Assembly: GCA_004352715.1 (NCBI GenBank)
Contig: SCFE01000114.1
Location: 1,238,154-1,302,153, forward strand
Direction of reading: 5' to 3'
DNA length: 64,000 nucleotides
Source: Hofstenia miamia
Taxonomy: Eukaryota > Xenacoelomorpha > Acoela
Shown here piece by piece: positions 32,386 through 43,480 of the stretch (its first letter is position 1; each line of letters begins with the position of its first letter). The notes below the pieces were generated by a model. That model was not told where the DNA came from. It searched no databases and saw only the letters and a program-made list of their open reading frames with translations. The position numbers were made by a program, and so were the translations under genes.

Positions 32386-33262
32386 TTTAACTGATTATCA
32401 TTTGTATTAGTGTTAAATGCTGCATTAATTTGTCTGTGATGTCACTATGACATTTCTTGCTATTATTCTTCAATTGCAGTAATTTGAGCTTATAATTATT
32501 TGTCCCCTCAATTTAGCTTAACATGTGATTGCAAGGGAACTCAAAGTCCAAGTTTGTAAATACCTAACAAGTAATTATTAATGAATTGTTATAAATAACT
32601 GAGAAATGTGTAGTGAATGCACAATTGATTTAGTCTCACTTCAATTTTGTTTGCTTTTTCTAAATTCTATATTACTCTAACCCTTTTTAGATCTTTGATG
32701 GATTATTTTGTAATAATAATTGCTTAAGTTCTGGCAACCATTTGGGAGTTACTCTGCTGTGTTTAGTGCAACAACACACTCTCTTCCAGTTGGCAGCCCA
32801 AATTGTGGTACCACACTAAGTTACAGCTACAGTTAGGTATAGGAGAATAACAGCTTTATTTGATTGTTTATATTTGTACATGCACTTAATAAATTACACT
32901 GTGATGATAATATACTGCTGGTGTACACAAATACATGGCAATTTCATGTGATTTAATTAATTGAGATCTGGTTTATTTGAGCTAGAAGTTAACAACTAGA
33001 GACACACAATTAGCACCTTGGTGAGCTTGGATCTATTTGTGGATACCACTATGGCATGATGCCATGTGAATTGGTCTTTGTTGGAGAAGAGTCCTTAAGT
33101 GGAATATTTCCTGTTTCTTTACTAAACTGGTGAACTACCAATGTTCTGTTTTTCTGTTAGAATGTGGGTCACTCTCTACAATAGTAGCATTTGTAACCTT
33201 CTGCTAATCAATTGAGTTCCCTAGTACAACTGGAGTAGTCAGAGCTCCCCTGTGATTCTACA
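32386..33262 (+). repeat. Family A LTR, nearly complete
   Basis: The TGTAGA start is missing or unrecognisable. The decayed CRE pair TGATGTCACTATGACA is at 32437-32452, followed by the GTCCCCTC and GCAAGGGAA blocks. It ends CCCCTGTGATTCTACA at 33262 directly before the primer site. Confidence 0.75.
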
Positions 33263-33281
33263 TGGTGACCCTGGCATGATC
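33263..33281 (+). promoter_or_regulatory. Primer binding site
   Basis: TGGTGACCCTGGCATGATC follows the LTR end. It is a decayed version of the sites at 16723 and 42912. Confidence 0.6.
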
Positions 33282-33486
33282 TAGAGCTGTCACCAAACTC
33301 TGATGCTATCCTAAGCTCATTTTTGGTTGTTATTTTGTTGTTGTTTCATTCTCCTAGCATTTAGATTTTTTACTGTACCCAATACTGCCCTGCCTACTGA
33401 ATTTGTTTTGTTTATTTAAACTCTGTTAGAGAACACTCTCAAATTTGTTTGGAATTGTTTTTGGAATTTTTCTTGTTCTTGTTATC

Positions 33487-34945
33487 ATGGGATTTGATAG
33501 TTTTTCTCATAATGGGAGTCTCTCTTGGTGCTTCCCCTGTGCAAGCATTGGTAGCCTGAACACTACCCTAACTACCCCAAACCTCTATGTGACTTGATTA
33601 ATAACATTGAATTGATTCTCTGCAGGCTGAGCTACAGCAACAAGCTTTGCTGAGAGAAAAATGATTGACCATGCCACCATCTGCACCTCTGCAGCTGATT
33701 CCTTTGGAGACTACTCTGTCTCACCTTATGTCATCCCTGTCTGGTAACCCTGAGTATGTAACTCACAATGTGTTAGATGATGCTTTAAATGCTTTTTTTT
33801 GCTTGATTTACAAATGTTGTTTCACAAATTATTTCAGCACACTTTCCAAGTTCCCTAAGCTCACCTCCCACTTCTCCATTGACACCCCAATTTATAACTC
33901 CAGCTACCTCATTTACAACTGGAGCTCCTACATTTACTCAATCTGCTTTGACACAGGTATCTACTCTAACCACTGTTGCTACCTCAAGTCCATGTGCTCT
34001 GAGTGTGACTGTTTTGCCCCAGCAGCAGTTAATACCTCAGTTGTGCCTACCTTTTTAGCATCAGCTACTCTGTGACATTCAGGTGACTCTATCAAGTCTG
34101 TGACAACATGCTGGCCATGGTTCACCCAGTTGATCCTCCCTACTGAAGCAAGTGGAACCAGACATACAAATCTATTCAACAGGCACTCTGTATTGCCAAA
34201 GTTTACAGGAAAAATTGATGAGATTTCCTAGCCATTTGACAAATGGTTGTTCCTGTTTGAGCTAACCATGACGCAGATAATGCCAGGCAAGAAACTGCCA
34301 ATGCTCAGTTTCTTATGTATCTGCAAGGCTTAAAATCAGTATATGATGCTGGACTGGGAAGTCAAGACTAACTATCAGTTGCTCATTGGTCACTTCAAAG
34401 ACCACTATTGGGCCCCTCATATTAAACACCAATATTAAACTCTATTGTGTGATTTTTCCTTCAACAAAAGGGATGAGGTTCAGACCTACATCACTTAGGT
34501 CAAAAGGTTATTCCAACTAACCAAGTTGACTCCAGAATACTTTAAACACAATCTATTCTTGTACATCTGCTGGGGATTTCCACTGAATATTCACAGCCAT
34601 CTTGAGCTGAAATGTGACCCTGAAGATGACCTTAATCTAATTATTAAGAAAGCAATTAGCATTGTTTATATGATTTACAATACAACTCAAATTGATAAGG
34701 ATGCAGGTGAGCTGAGAGCTGGTCACTCTGCTCCAAAGTTATCATCATCATCAGATACTCCCATTCTGAAGAAAAATACTGATGATGATCAGACCTGTTG
34801 TCATTGTTGTGATCAGAAAGGCCACACAAAGTCACACTGCAGCACTGTCATCTGCTTGGTTGCTGATGGTGATGGTTTTGTTATTGATGAAACAGAAGAG
34901 CCCTCACCAGTTTCACCCCTTGAACCAACTAATCCTTTAAACTAA
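33487..34945 (+). pseudogene. gag: gag of the copy at 32.4-38.1 kb
   Basis: Starts MGFDSFSHNGSLSWC at 33487, in the position of the gag start of other copies (GSLNTT matches GSPNIT). Several stops follow in the N-terminal half. The capsid part reads FTGKIDEIS, DKWLFLFELTM, DCWEVKTNYQLLIG-like blocks and, in a new frame from 34526, TPEYFKHNLFLYICWGFP and CDPEDDLNLIIKKAIS. The zinc knuckle is kept (CHCCDQKGHTKSHC region, about 34798-34842, CX2CX4HX4C). It ends with TAA at 34943-34945 overlapping the slippery site. Confidence 0.8.
34936..34942 (+). promoter_or_regulatory. -1 frameshift heptamer TTTAAAC at the gag stop
   Basis: Gag reads CCT TTA AAC TAA. T TTA AAC is a classical -1 slippery sequence. 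After slipping back one base the frame is open into protease: LMGELSPEKHVQDVL, then TNVIPMDINGILVNAMINTGA. Confidence 0.8.
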
Positions 34946-35276
34946 TGGGAGAGCTGTCTCCTGAAAAACATGTGCAGGATGTTTTGGTAGTCACCTCACT
35001 GATACATACTAATGTTATCCCCATGGACATTAATGGAATTCTGGTAAATGCCATGATCAACACAGGAGCTTCAGCTTCAATTATAAGTGATGATTGTTGT
35101 CAAAAGTTGTGTTTGAAAAGAGATGAGTTGCATCCATCAGCTGTTCACCTGTTGGACGCCTCAGGCAATACTATCTCACTTAAGGGCCAAGTGCCAAACC
35201 TTGAATTATGTATTTGCCAGGAATTGTTTCCATAGATCTAATTGCTATTGATATGCATGATCAGCCTCTGCCCTAT
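34943..35276 (+). pseudogene. pol: pol: aspartic protease, active site changed
   Basis: The frame gives DINGILVNAMINTGASASII and then DDCCQKLCL. The DTG triad is NTG, so the catalytic Asp is Asn. The frame ends at 35235, after a change in frame DMHDQPLPY follows, and at 35277 coding sequence stops at a 173-bp repeat. Confidence 0.75.
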
Positions 35277-35449
35277 TGTAGCATCACTGGTAGTTGTTAC
35301 TATTTATCAGCCAGACCTCATGCTTTTCTTGTTGGAGACTGGTTGTTGTCATATTTGTACATATTGTAAATAGCAGTGTATATAAAGAATGAAGCATTTG
35401 TAAATAGGAAGTAGTTTGAACTTGATTCTCTTTGTGTTCACTAGAATCA
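35277..35449 (+). repeat. 173-bp dispersed repeat, copy 1
   Basis: TGTAGCATCACTGG ... TTCACTAGAATCA, nearly identical in length and sequence to 42722-42894. It has a TATATAAAG box near its middle and starts TG, ends CA, so it could be a very short LTR or TRIM-like unit. It sits in protease sequence. I see no target duplication. Confidence 0.6.
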
Positions 35450-37200
35450 AACAGTTGCCATTTTTACTGATTCTGTTTACAGTGGCAATGTTATGGTTTC
35501 AGGGCAAAAGGGAAGCACTTTAGAGTCATCAACTTCTCCCCTGATCTCTGCCACATTTCAGGTGGTAAGACCTACATTACTGTCCTGAACAGTTCTACCT
35601 CCTTAGTCTGAATAGACCCATTTAAACTAATGATTATTGCTACTCCTATCCAGTTAGAGCAATGCCCCACCACCTGCCTACCAATTTTTACTTCAATAGA
35701 CAATCTTCAAGAACCTTCTGACATGGTCAGTATCCCCACTGTCTCAGATGAGATGCATCCACACCTCAGCCTTGAGGAATGCAAATCTCTAATTCAACTG
35801 CTTCAAAAGCAGAATGAGGTGTTTAATTATGGATCCATTAGCATGGGTCAGGCTGTTGGTGAGCAGCACTTGATAGAAACTAAGAATGATCAACCCATCT
35901 GTCTACCAGTACAGAGAGTACCAGAAAATCTGCAAAAGGAATATGAAAGGATTCTCAGCAATCTATTTGAGAATGGAATTATACAAAACAGCAATAATCC
36001 ATATGCTGTGCCCACTGTTTTTATTAAACAAGGCAAAAAGTACTGTTTGTGTGTCAATTTAAGGGAGCTTAATGACATAACAGTCAAAGGTGCATTCCTG
36101 CTTCCATGCATCAAGGACTTGCTCTATGATGCAAGCCATTATAAACTTTTTTCATGTCTGGACCTATGCAAAGCCTATTGACAGGTCCCAATGAAGCCAG
36201 AAGATATCCTGAAGACTGCCTTCATTACTCCATATGGCCTCTTCAAGTGGAAGTACATGGCCTTCAGGCTTTGTAATGCCCCTGCTACCTTCCAATGCTA
36301 TGTCACCTGCATGTTAAGGAATGGATCTAATGTGCTGGAACCCAGTATCACTGCCTATATGGATGACATTCTTGTGGTGAGTAACACATTCACAGAACAT
36401 CTTGATAAATTGAACTGGACACTTAACATCCTCCACAAAGCTGGTTTGCATGTAAATGGCAATAAGTGTGCCCTCATTCAACTGTGAGTTACCTTCTTAG
36501 GAAGGGTCATTGAGCTGGGTGAAATTTCAATTAAGAATGATGCTAAAGACCACTTGGATCAAATTGAAACACTGTGATCCCAAAGAGATGTATAGAGGCT
36601 TATGGGCTTCCTAAACTACTATGTTGCCTTTTATACCTGAGTTGGCAAACAAAACCAAATATATTTCAAACTTACTGAGACAAAGTGTTGAATTTAAATG
36701 GACTTTGTCTGAGCAGGATGTGCTCAATGCTGTTAAGTTTGAACTCAGGAAAATCCCAAGTCTAATCACACCTAACTATTCTCAAGAATTTATCATTGAT
36801 TGTGATGCCAGTTCAGTTGCCATCAGTGGCATACTAAGCCAAGTAATTGGGGGAGTTGAAAGCCCTATGCAGTACTTCAGTCAGAAGCTATGGAATGCTG
36901 AACAGAACTATGGTGCCACTAAGTCTGAAATGTTAGCTTTAGTACAAAGTCTAAAGAAGTTCCACTACTTTATTCTAGGATGCAATTTCATTGTGCAAAC
37001 TGACAACTCTGCTCTCACATAGTTGAAGAAGTTCTCTGGAGACAAATCCAACATTGTAGCATGATGGATCAAGTACCTTAACAATTTATCTTTTACCATA
37101 CAACACTGCCCTGGGAGACTCCACCTTAATGCAGATTATTGGACTGCTCTCCCTAGTTATGAACACAATTTACAAAAGCCTCCTGCCAAGAAGATGCTTT
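35450..37200 (+). pseudogene. pol: pol: reverse transcriptase and RNase H (YMDD retained)
   Basis: RT blocks: PVQRVPENLQKEYERIL, NPYAVPTVFIKQG, KKYCLCVNLRELND, LDLCKAY, FKWKYMAFRLCNAPATF and ITAYMDDILVV with the catalytic YMDD at 36356-36367. RNase H blocks: FIIDCDASSVAIS, SQKLWNAEQNYGA, LALVQSLKKFHYFIL, TDNSAL and LHLNADYW. Stops include TGA after AY at 36180, TGA near 36487, and TAG at 37021. A frameshift occurs around 36610. The Cys in KYCLC stands where copy 1 has Arg, consistent with CGT to TGT decay. Confidence 0.85.
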
Positions 37201-37329
37201 TTAGTTTCATAACCTTAAATGAATATGAACTCCTCCCAGAGATAAGTGCTGATTGCCATGGCAAAGCCATTTTGCCAATCCTCACAAAGAAGGAAATAAC
37301 AGAAGAAGAAATTGTGACACCCAAAGCAT

Positions 37330-38107
37330 GATAAGATACTCTCTGAGATCATGAACAGATTGAAGAATTCCAACCACTCTCTTAGTCCAGTTGTCAATGG
37401 CTACTTCAAGAGATACAACTGGAAACAGAATGACAAGGGCTTATATATACCAGAAGCCAGAACAACCACTTGGCCATCCAAGAGTATTTCTGTTGTAATC
37501 TGGTCAGAAGGATCCATGAACAAGGCCATTTAGGCATCATTCAGAATGAGTGGATGGTCAATGCATGCTATGTTGCAATCAGTATCTGAGCTGCAGTCCT
37601 ATTTTTCATCAACAAGTGTGAAACCTGCTTGTTACAAAGAACTGGGCACTTCCTGGAGCAGAGAGCCAAATTACAGAGTTATGCCACAGAGAGAACTAAT
37701 GAAGTTTTCAACATGAATCTGGAGAAATTGTCCCATGACAATAAGGGATATCAATATTTGTTAGTGCTCATCAATAATTTCACTAAATATGCCTGATTAA
37801 TCCCTCTAGATAGTACCACCACTGAGGTTGTTGGAGAGAAAATAGTAAAGGAGTGGGTACTCAAGCATGGGCACATGGAATGCCTAATCTCAGATTGTGG
37901 CCCTCAATTTGACAATCATCTGATGGAAACACTTACCAAGGAATTGGAGATCCTGCATGAATTTACAACTGCTTACCACCTGCAGTCAAATGGTGTTGTG
38001 GAGCAACTCAATCACACTGTTATCAAGCTAATTTGGGTTGCTCTCTCCAGAGCCACAGGTCAAAATTGGAAAAGAGTGATAGAAGCAGTAGAGTATTTCC
38101 ATAGTAC
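37330..38107 (+). pseudogene. pol: pol: integrase, truncated
   Basis: Recognisable parts are the zinc domain (EQGHLGIIQNEW-like, CETCLLQ), YLLVLINNFTKYA, the core CLISDCGPQFDNHL and TAYHLQSNGVVEQLNHTVIKL, and AVEYFHST. The first two core residues and the Glu are present. After 38107 the sequence turns into unrelated AT-rich DNA, so the C-terminal module, ORF3 and 3' LTR are lost. Confidence 0.8.
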
Positions 38108-41100
38108 ATACCAGATTTCTTTATTCATTTTGTGAATTATTTATGCAGTACATTATAAATGATATAGTAACTATTGGTATGAACTAATGCTTCTAATTAT
38201 TAAAGAAAATTTTTTAATTTTACATTTTTTAGTTTTTATTGACAATATTAAAAAAATGAAATATAGATCCATTTTGTACACTTCAGTTATTTCAGTTTGT
38301 AGTTTTTTAATTCACAATATTATCTGAATATTTTGTTTGGACAGTGTTGATTAATGTTCTTAGTGCCTGTATCATATTTAGGACCTCTCTAACAGTAAAA
38401 TTTTAGGAATTTTTTCTATTTCATATTTTTTGAATACCTCTTGCAGTTAAGAGAAACTGTTTGAAATTTAATTAATTTTATGAAAAAAAACATTAGAATT
38501 TCTTATTTACCATATATTAATGTCTACATATCAATAAATTAAAATTCTATTTGAAAAAAAAATTTTTTGAGTACAATCAGGAATATTTTTATAAAAAACA
38601 TACATAGAGAATCTATAATAATCAGAGTCTACATAATTTATTCAAATGCTTCAGCTAAATATCATGACACCCTCTTCCATTTCTTCCAATAAATAATCAT
38701 ATTAATGGACTTCAAATAATTTTTCAAAGGTCTAACTAATTAGCCATCAAGTGAACCAAACAAAAATGTACTTCTGATATACACACATTTCCACATACAT
38801 GCCAGCAACCAAATATTGTAATAGACCAATAATCTATAGTAGTTTGCATTTCTGTGCATTCTGAGGAGGGATATGTGTAAAATGTGATGTCACCCTAAAA
38901 ATATGAAATTTAGTCTATTTGTTAAATGAAATATTGTTTTGATTGAATAATAATAATTTGTAACAAACAAAACTAATCTGTAAATCTTTTTGATGAGAAT
39001 TTGAGGGCAAACAGAATTTAGTTCTGTCCTGGAAGAAAACTTGAATGCACATGACACTCATTAGTCTTAAGACATAATTATAAAGATTGGTAACCATTTG
39101 AAATTTAAGAGAAGCAAATCAGAATTATGAAATAGGAAAATGTGCCAAAAATTGGCAATGTCATAGAACAACTGAAAGGAAAACTTGAGGAAAAGTTATA
39201 GATGAGTCAATTAATTACACACTCTTAAGTTCATTATTATTAGTTTGCTAGATGAACTTATTAAACATTTCTGCTTATGAAAATAACTTACTTTTAGTTA
39301 TTTGAAAAACTTCTTAAGGTTTTTTGATGTGCTTTAAGCATCATGATTCTTGTGTTATTTTATCTGATTATTTATTAAAACATATATACTGATTTTTGTG
39401 GGACTTGTATGTAACTCAATTGTGTTTACAGTTAGAATTCATTTTCTTATTAATCAATTTTGTTAATTAATTATTAAATAGTTTGATGCAAGCTTACACA
39501 CTTTTAACATTTGGAAGTAATATTAAATGCCCCAATTCATAATGTCATTAATGGATGTTAAGAAAGCACAAACATAGCTGTAGACAAAATTGTAATAGTT
39601 TTCACTGCTGCAGGTAAATGAGATCTCAAATGTGTATCACAGTAACATGATCTTATGAGTATTAGTGATTTCAACACATGGTTGTGCATGGATGCTACTT
39701 GATTAAAAAATTTAACATCACATTTATTGATAATGTCTTTCATTAGTTTATAATTTGTAATACTGTCAAGACACACTGCTTTCTTCTGAACACCAATCCT
39801 TTTTAAAGGCAGCAGGCAGCATTTATGGAAATTCTCTACATGAAATTCAATTTTGTTAATGATCCATTTGTACAATGTCATTAACAACAGTTTTGTTAAA
39901 TATCACTAAAAATTCATTAACACATAGCTAATATATAAATATCATTTAAATATTATCCAAACTAACCAAATATTAACTAAACATAGGAATAATGCACAAT
40001 ATGTCAATATATGACCTTAAAATTACATACTATTTTCATATAATTGTGCTCAAGCACAGAGTTTTTATTTCCTAAGCAATACATGTTTCATTTGAATATT
40101 TTATACTTATGCAAACTTAATTTGTTCAATGATAAGGGAGTAAAACTCAATTTCCATACTCCATGCTCTAATTATAGTTATGGTGATTAAGTATAAGGGA
40201 TTATACTTGAGTCAGTCCATATTTCATATTTCTAACATGCATTTTCTTACTGCTACTTTGATTTTGTCCTACAGGGAGTTCTATTTCATGCTAAAGAAAT
40301 ATTCCTTGTCATCAAACATATTATTGTCCATATTTATTAAATTGGACAAAATGTTAAACACCAAGATATAGGTAATGAGAATTATTTCAAACCCAATATT
40401 TATGTCCAGTAAACACAGATTTCAAGCTGGTATGATAAACACTTTTTCAATTTTCTTTAAAACTGTCTTAATTTGGATTATTATCACAAACATGGAGGAC
40501 AATTATTCACATTTCACTCCAGAATTAAATGATTAATAGAACTACTTTATGTTTGCTTTAGGAATCATTCAAAAGATTGTTGCTATGTTTAAGAAGAATC
40601 CAATTAAATAATCAGTGGTGTTTACTAGAAATTTAAAATCAATGAATATTTTAGTTGAGTTTAATTCATAACTTCTAAACTACTGTAATTTTGAAGTGTC
40701 TTAATAGTAGTTCAAAACAATGAGGGTCCTTTCCACAAACCTGTTTGGAACATGCAGAGTGAGGATTATTCCCACAAAGTGATGTAATTGATGATTCATG
40801 AATATTTGCAAGGTTCTATAATGCCATTTAGCAGTGATGTAGTTACTGAATCAGTTTTTAATGACTTACATTTGTGATATTTATGGATGGGTAAATTTTG
40901 TTTGCATTTTCACTTTACCTTGTTTATTACATCTGTTTTCATTAATATACATGACCTTGCTAGCTGATGAATTGGAAAACTATATTGCATTTGTTGACTA
41001 ATGGGAATGCTTGTATTAAGTATTGGCAAATGATTAATTTTCTTATCTGTAAAAAATGCCATGTATTTCTATTGCTTAGCTAGCCTATGTACAAAATTTA

Positions 41101-42721
41101 ATTTGTGTTTCAGAAATATATACATTACATGCAAAGGGTTACATTTCATTTCTCAAATATACTGCTATTTCAGGGGAAAATTCTTACATTTAATTTGTTT
41201 TTTGCTAATATACAAAATACAAAATGCAAAAAATATTCACCATGTTTAAACCTTACAGGCATATGAAATATAGACATAAATGCTAAAGGCAATTTTCTTT
41301 TCTGAAAAATTAAACATGTGATGCTACTAGTAGGATTTATACCTATACATGCTTTCCTTAATACATTATTATTATATTAGTTTTACACAATGGTCTTCTC
41401 TTTGCACTTTGTTTTGGTTTATACTGATTTTTCTGGATTGTACACATTTGTAGACTGTTACATCTTTTGTCAACCTTGCATATTTTTTCAGTATATTTGG
41501 TTAGTGGCTTTTGCATGCTTGTAGACTATAACATGGGTTTTCACCTTCCACTGCTTTTTTTGTAGCTTTAATGTATGAAATCCTTTTCTGCTCATGTTGT
41601 AGTTGGAATAGAAATGATCACACTTGTTATTCACCATCTTGTAATTGATGTCTGATACACAATCAATACTTCCCATTGGTAGATATGATTTCCAATTTTT
41701 AAATTAGTAACAATGCCATCCTGTGTTCCTATTTCTAAATGTAGACACTTGCAAATTCATAAACCTGATAAATATTTTGTACTAATTAATAACAAAGCAT
41801 TTACAAAAAATTTGAGAGCTAGAAACTGCTAAAAAATTATTAAAATAAGTACAAAATAATATATAATTCCCAACATAGCAAAAAATCAATGCATATAACT
41901 TATAGTTTGAGTAAGCTGATATTTAAACAAATAGCAAATTTTAAATGCATGTGATTAAACAAGATAATCACACATAGCAAAAATCAATGCATATAAATTC
42001 TTTTCACTTATTTGTTATTTAAAAGATGTTTTAAACACAGATTATATTCAGTAACATATAAGAAATCAATCCATAAAAATTTGTTTTAAAACAGAAATTT
42101 AAAAGCATACTTAGCTAAACATGAAATATAATAATATACATAGGTTATGAAAACAAAAGTATCAACATACCCTGTTATTTGCATGTAGATGCATTTGAAA
42201 TCCCCTGTCCAAAACTGAACTGTCAAGTTGAATAGTCACCAATTTGTGCTGTTCTTTTACACTATGGAAAGTATCACTTAATGGCAGCCATAATTTTAAT
42301 TCCCCATGCCAAAACATTGCTCTCTATGCTCTGTGATGAGATTAGCCGCAATTATTATTTTATTCTATCCTCTAAAATTAATAGTTCCTTTATACAGTAA
42401 TTGTAAAAAACGAAAAAGTTCACATGCACTCATATGAAATAACCAAGTACATTGTTAGAAAACAGGGTGCATAAATCTACATCAATAAATATTTTGTATT
42501 AATAACAAACCATCTACAAAGAAATTTGTAAAACAGGTACAAATAATAATGTTCCACCAACAAAATGGAAATCAATGTGTATAAATTTTTGTGAAAATTA
42601 TGAAATATTAATTTATTGGTCAATATAGTGAAAAACAGCACTTATAAAATTGTTTAGCCATAGTATAAACCAATGTGATACTTAGTATATAATTGTGACC
42701 AACTTAGTATTGCATTGGTAT
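38108..42721. other. 4.6 kb without a recognisable gene
   Basis: AT-rich DNA. A minus-strand frame at 39887-39558 (109 codons, LYKWIINKIEFHVENF..., MKDIINKCDVKFFNQV...) is open but not assigned, and might be a fragment of an old element or a chance frame. No LTR or transposon signature is seen by eye. Confidence 0.5.
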
Positions 42722-42894
42722 TGCAGCATCACTGGTAGTTGTTACTATTTATTGGCCAGACCTTGTGCTTTTCTTGTTAGTGACTGGTAGTTGTAATATT
42801 TGTACATATTGTAAATAACATTGTATATAAAGACCAAAGCATTTTGTAAATAGAAATAGTTTGAACTGTATTCTCTTTGTGTTCACTTTAATCA
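42722..42894 (+). repeat. 173-bp dispersed repeat, copy 2
   Basis: Same unit as 35277-35449, again with TATATAAAG. It ends directly at the last 17 bases of a family A LTR, so it either inserted there or replaced the LTR promoter region. Confidence 0.65.
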
Positions 42895-42929
42895 CCCCCT
42901 GTGATTCTACATGGCAACCATGACAGGAC
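42895..42929 (+). promoter_or_regulatory. 5' LTR end and primer binding site of copy 3
   Basis: CCCCCTGTGATTCTACA ends the LTR at 42911. TGGCAACCATGACAGGAC follows. It matches the complement of a tRNA-Arg 3' end (from memory, with CCA) except for G-to-A at two CpG positions. Confidence 0.65.
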
Positions 42930-43093
42930 GCTGATGTGAAACTATTTAATCTTGTTGTTTCTTTCAATGGTCTGGATGTTAGTTGGTTTTCGTTTTTGGT
43001 GCATATCAGCTGGGATAGTTGTTTCCCCTGATAGCTGCAAGACTTCAGTGTAAGTTCACCTATTGATGTATAACTCAACTTCTCCACCCTTGA

Positions 43094-43480
43094 ATGATGG
43101 CGATGAAACCCTTAGTGTGTCTTGTTTGGCTGATGTCATCTGTTAAATTCCTTATTTTGTTTTACTTTCCTAGTGCTTTATGTGTTGGATTTATTACCAA
43201 ATGCCACTGTGTTCCCCAATTTGGTCTGTTACTTGTCATTACTTCTATGAGCCTGTGTTTTCTTTTGTGTTTGTGGAAGTGCTCCCTACTGTCAGTTATT
43301 GGAAATTATTGTTCTGTTATTAAGTTATTATGGATTCTAGTCATACTGTTACTTATTCTCCTACTTTTGGGACTTCTCCAATGCAGAGTGTCCCCTGTAC
43401 AAGTGTTGGTAGCCCAAACATTACCCCTTGTACCATTGGACCTTTACCTGATTTGTCTCAGCCCAACTCACCTACCCTGA
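43094..43480 (+). other. Hydrophobic upstream ORF overlapping gag
   Basis: 128-codon frame starting MMAMKPLVCLVWLMSSVKF, strongly hydrophobic in its first 80 residues (LLLVITSM, LLLILLLLGLL), overlapping gag (from 43330) in another frame. The first part is shared with copy 2 (16555-16313). It could be an upstream ORF that limits gag initiation. Coding status is uncertain. Confidence 0.35.

Larger units (their letters stand above)
32386..38107 (+). mobile_element. Family A retrotransposon, copy with 5' LTR, gag and pol, truncated in integrase
   Basis: LTR (32386-33262, start slightly truncated), primer site, gag, slippery site, protease, RT with YMDD, RNase H and an integrase that stops being recognisable after IEAVEYFHST at 38107. 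ORF3 and the 3' LTR are absent. It is clearly diverged from the other two large copies. A 173-bp repeat replaces part of the protease. Confidence 0.85.
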
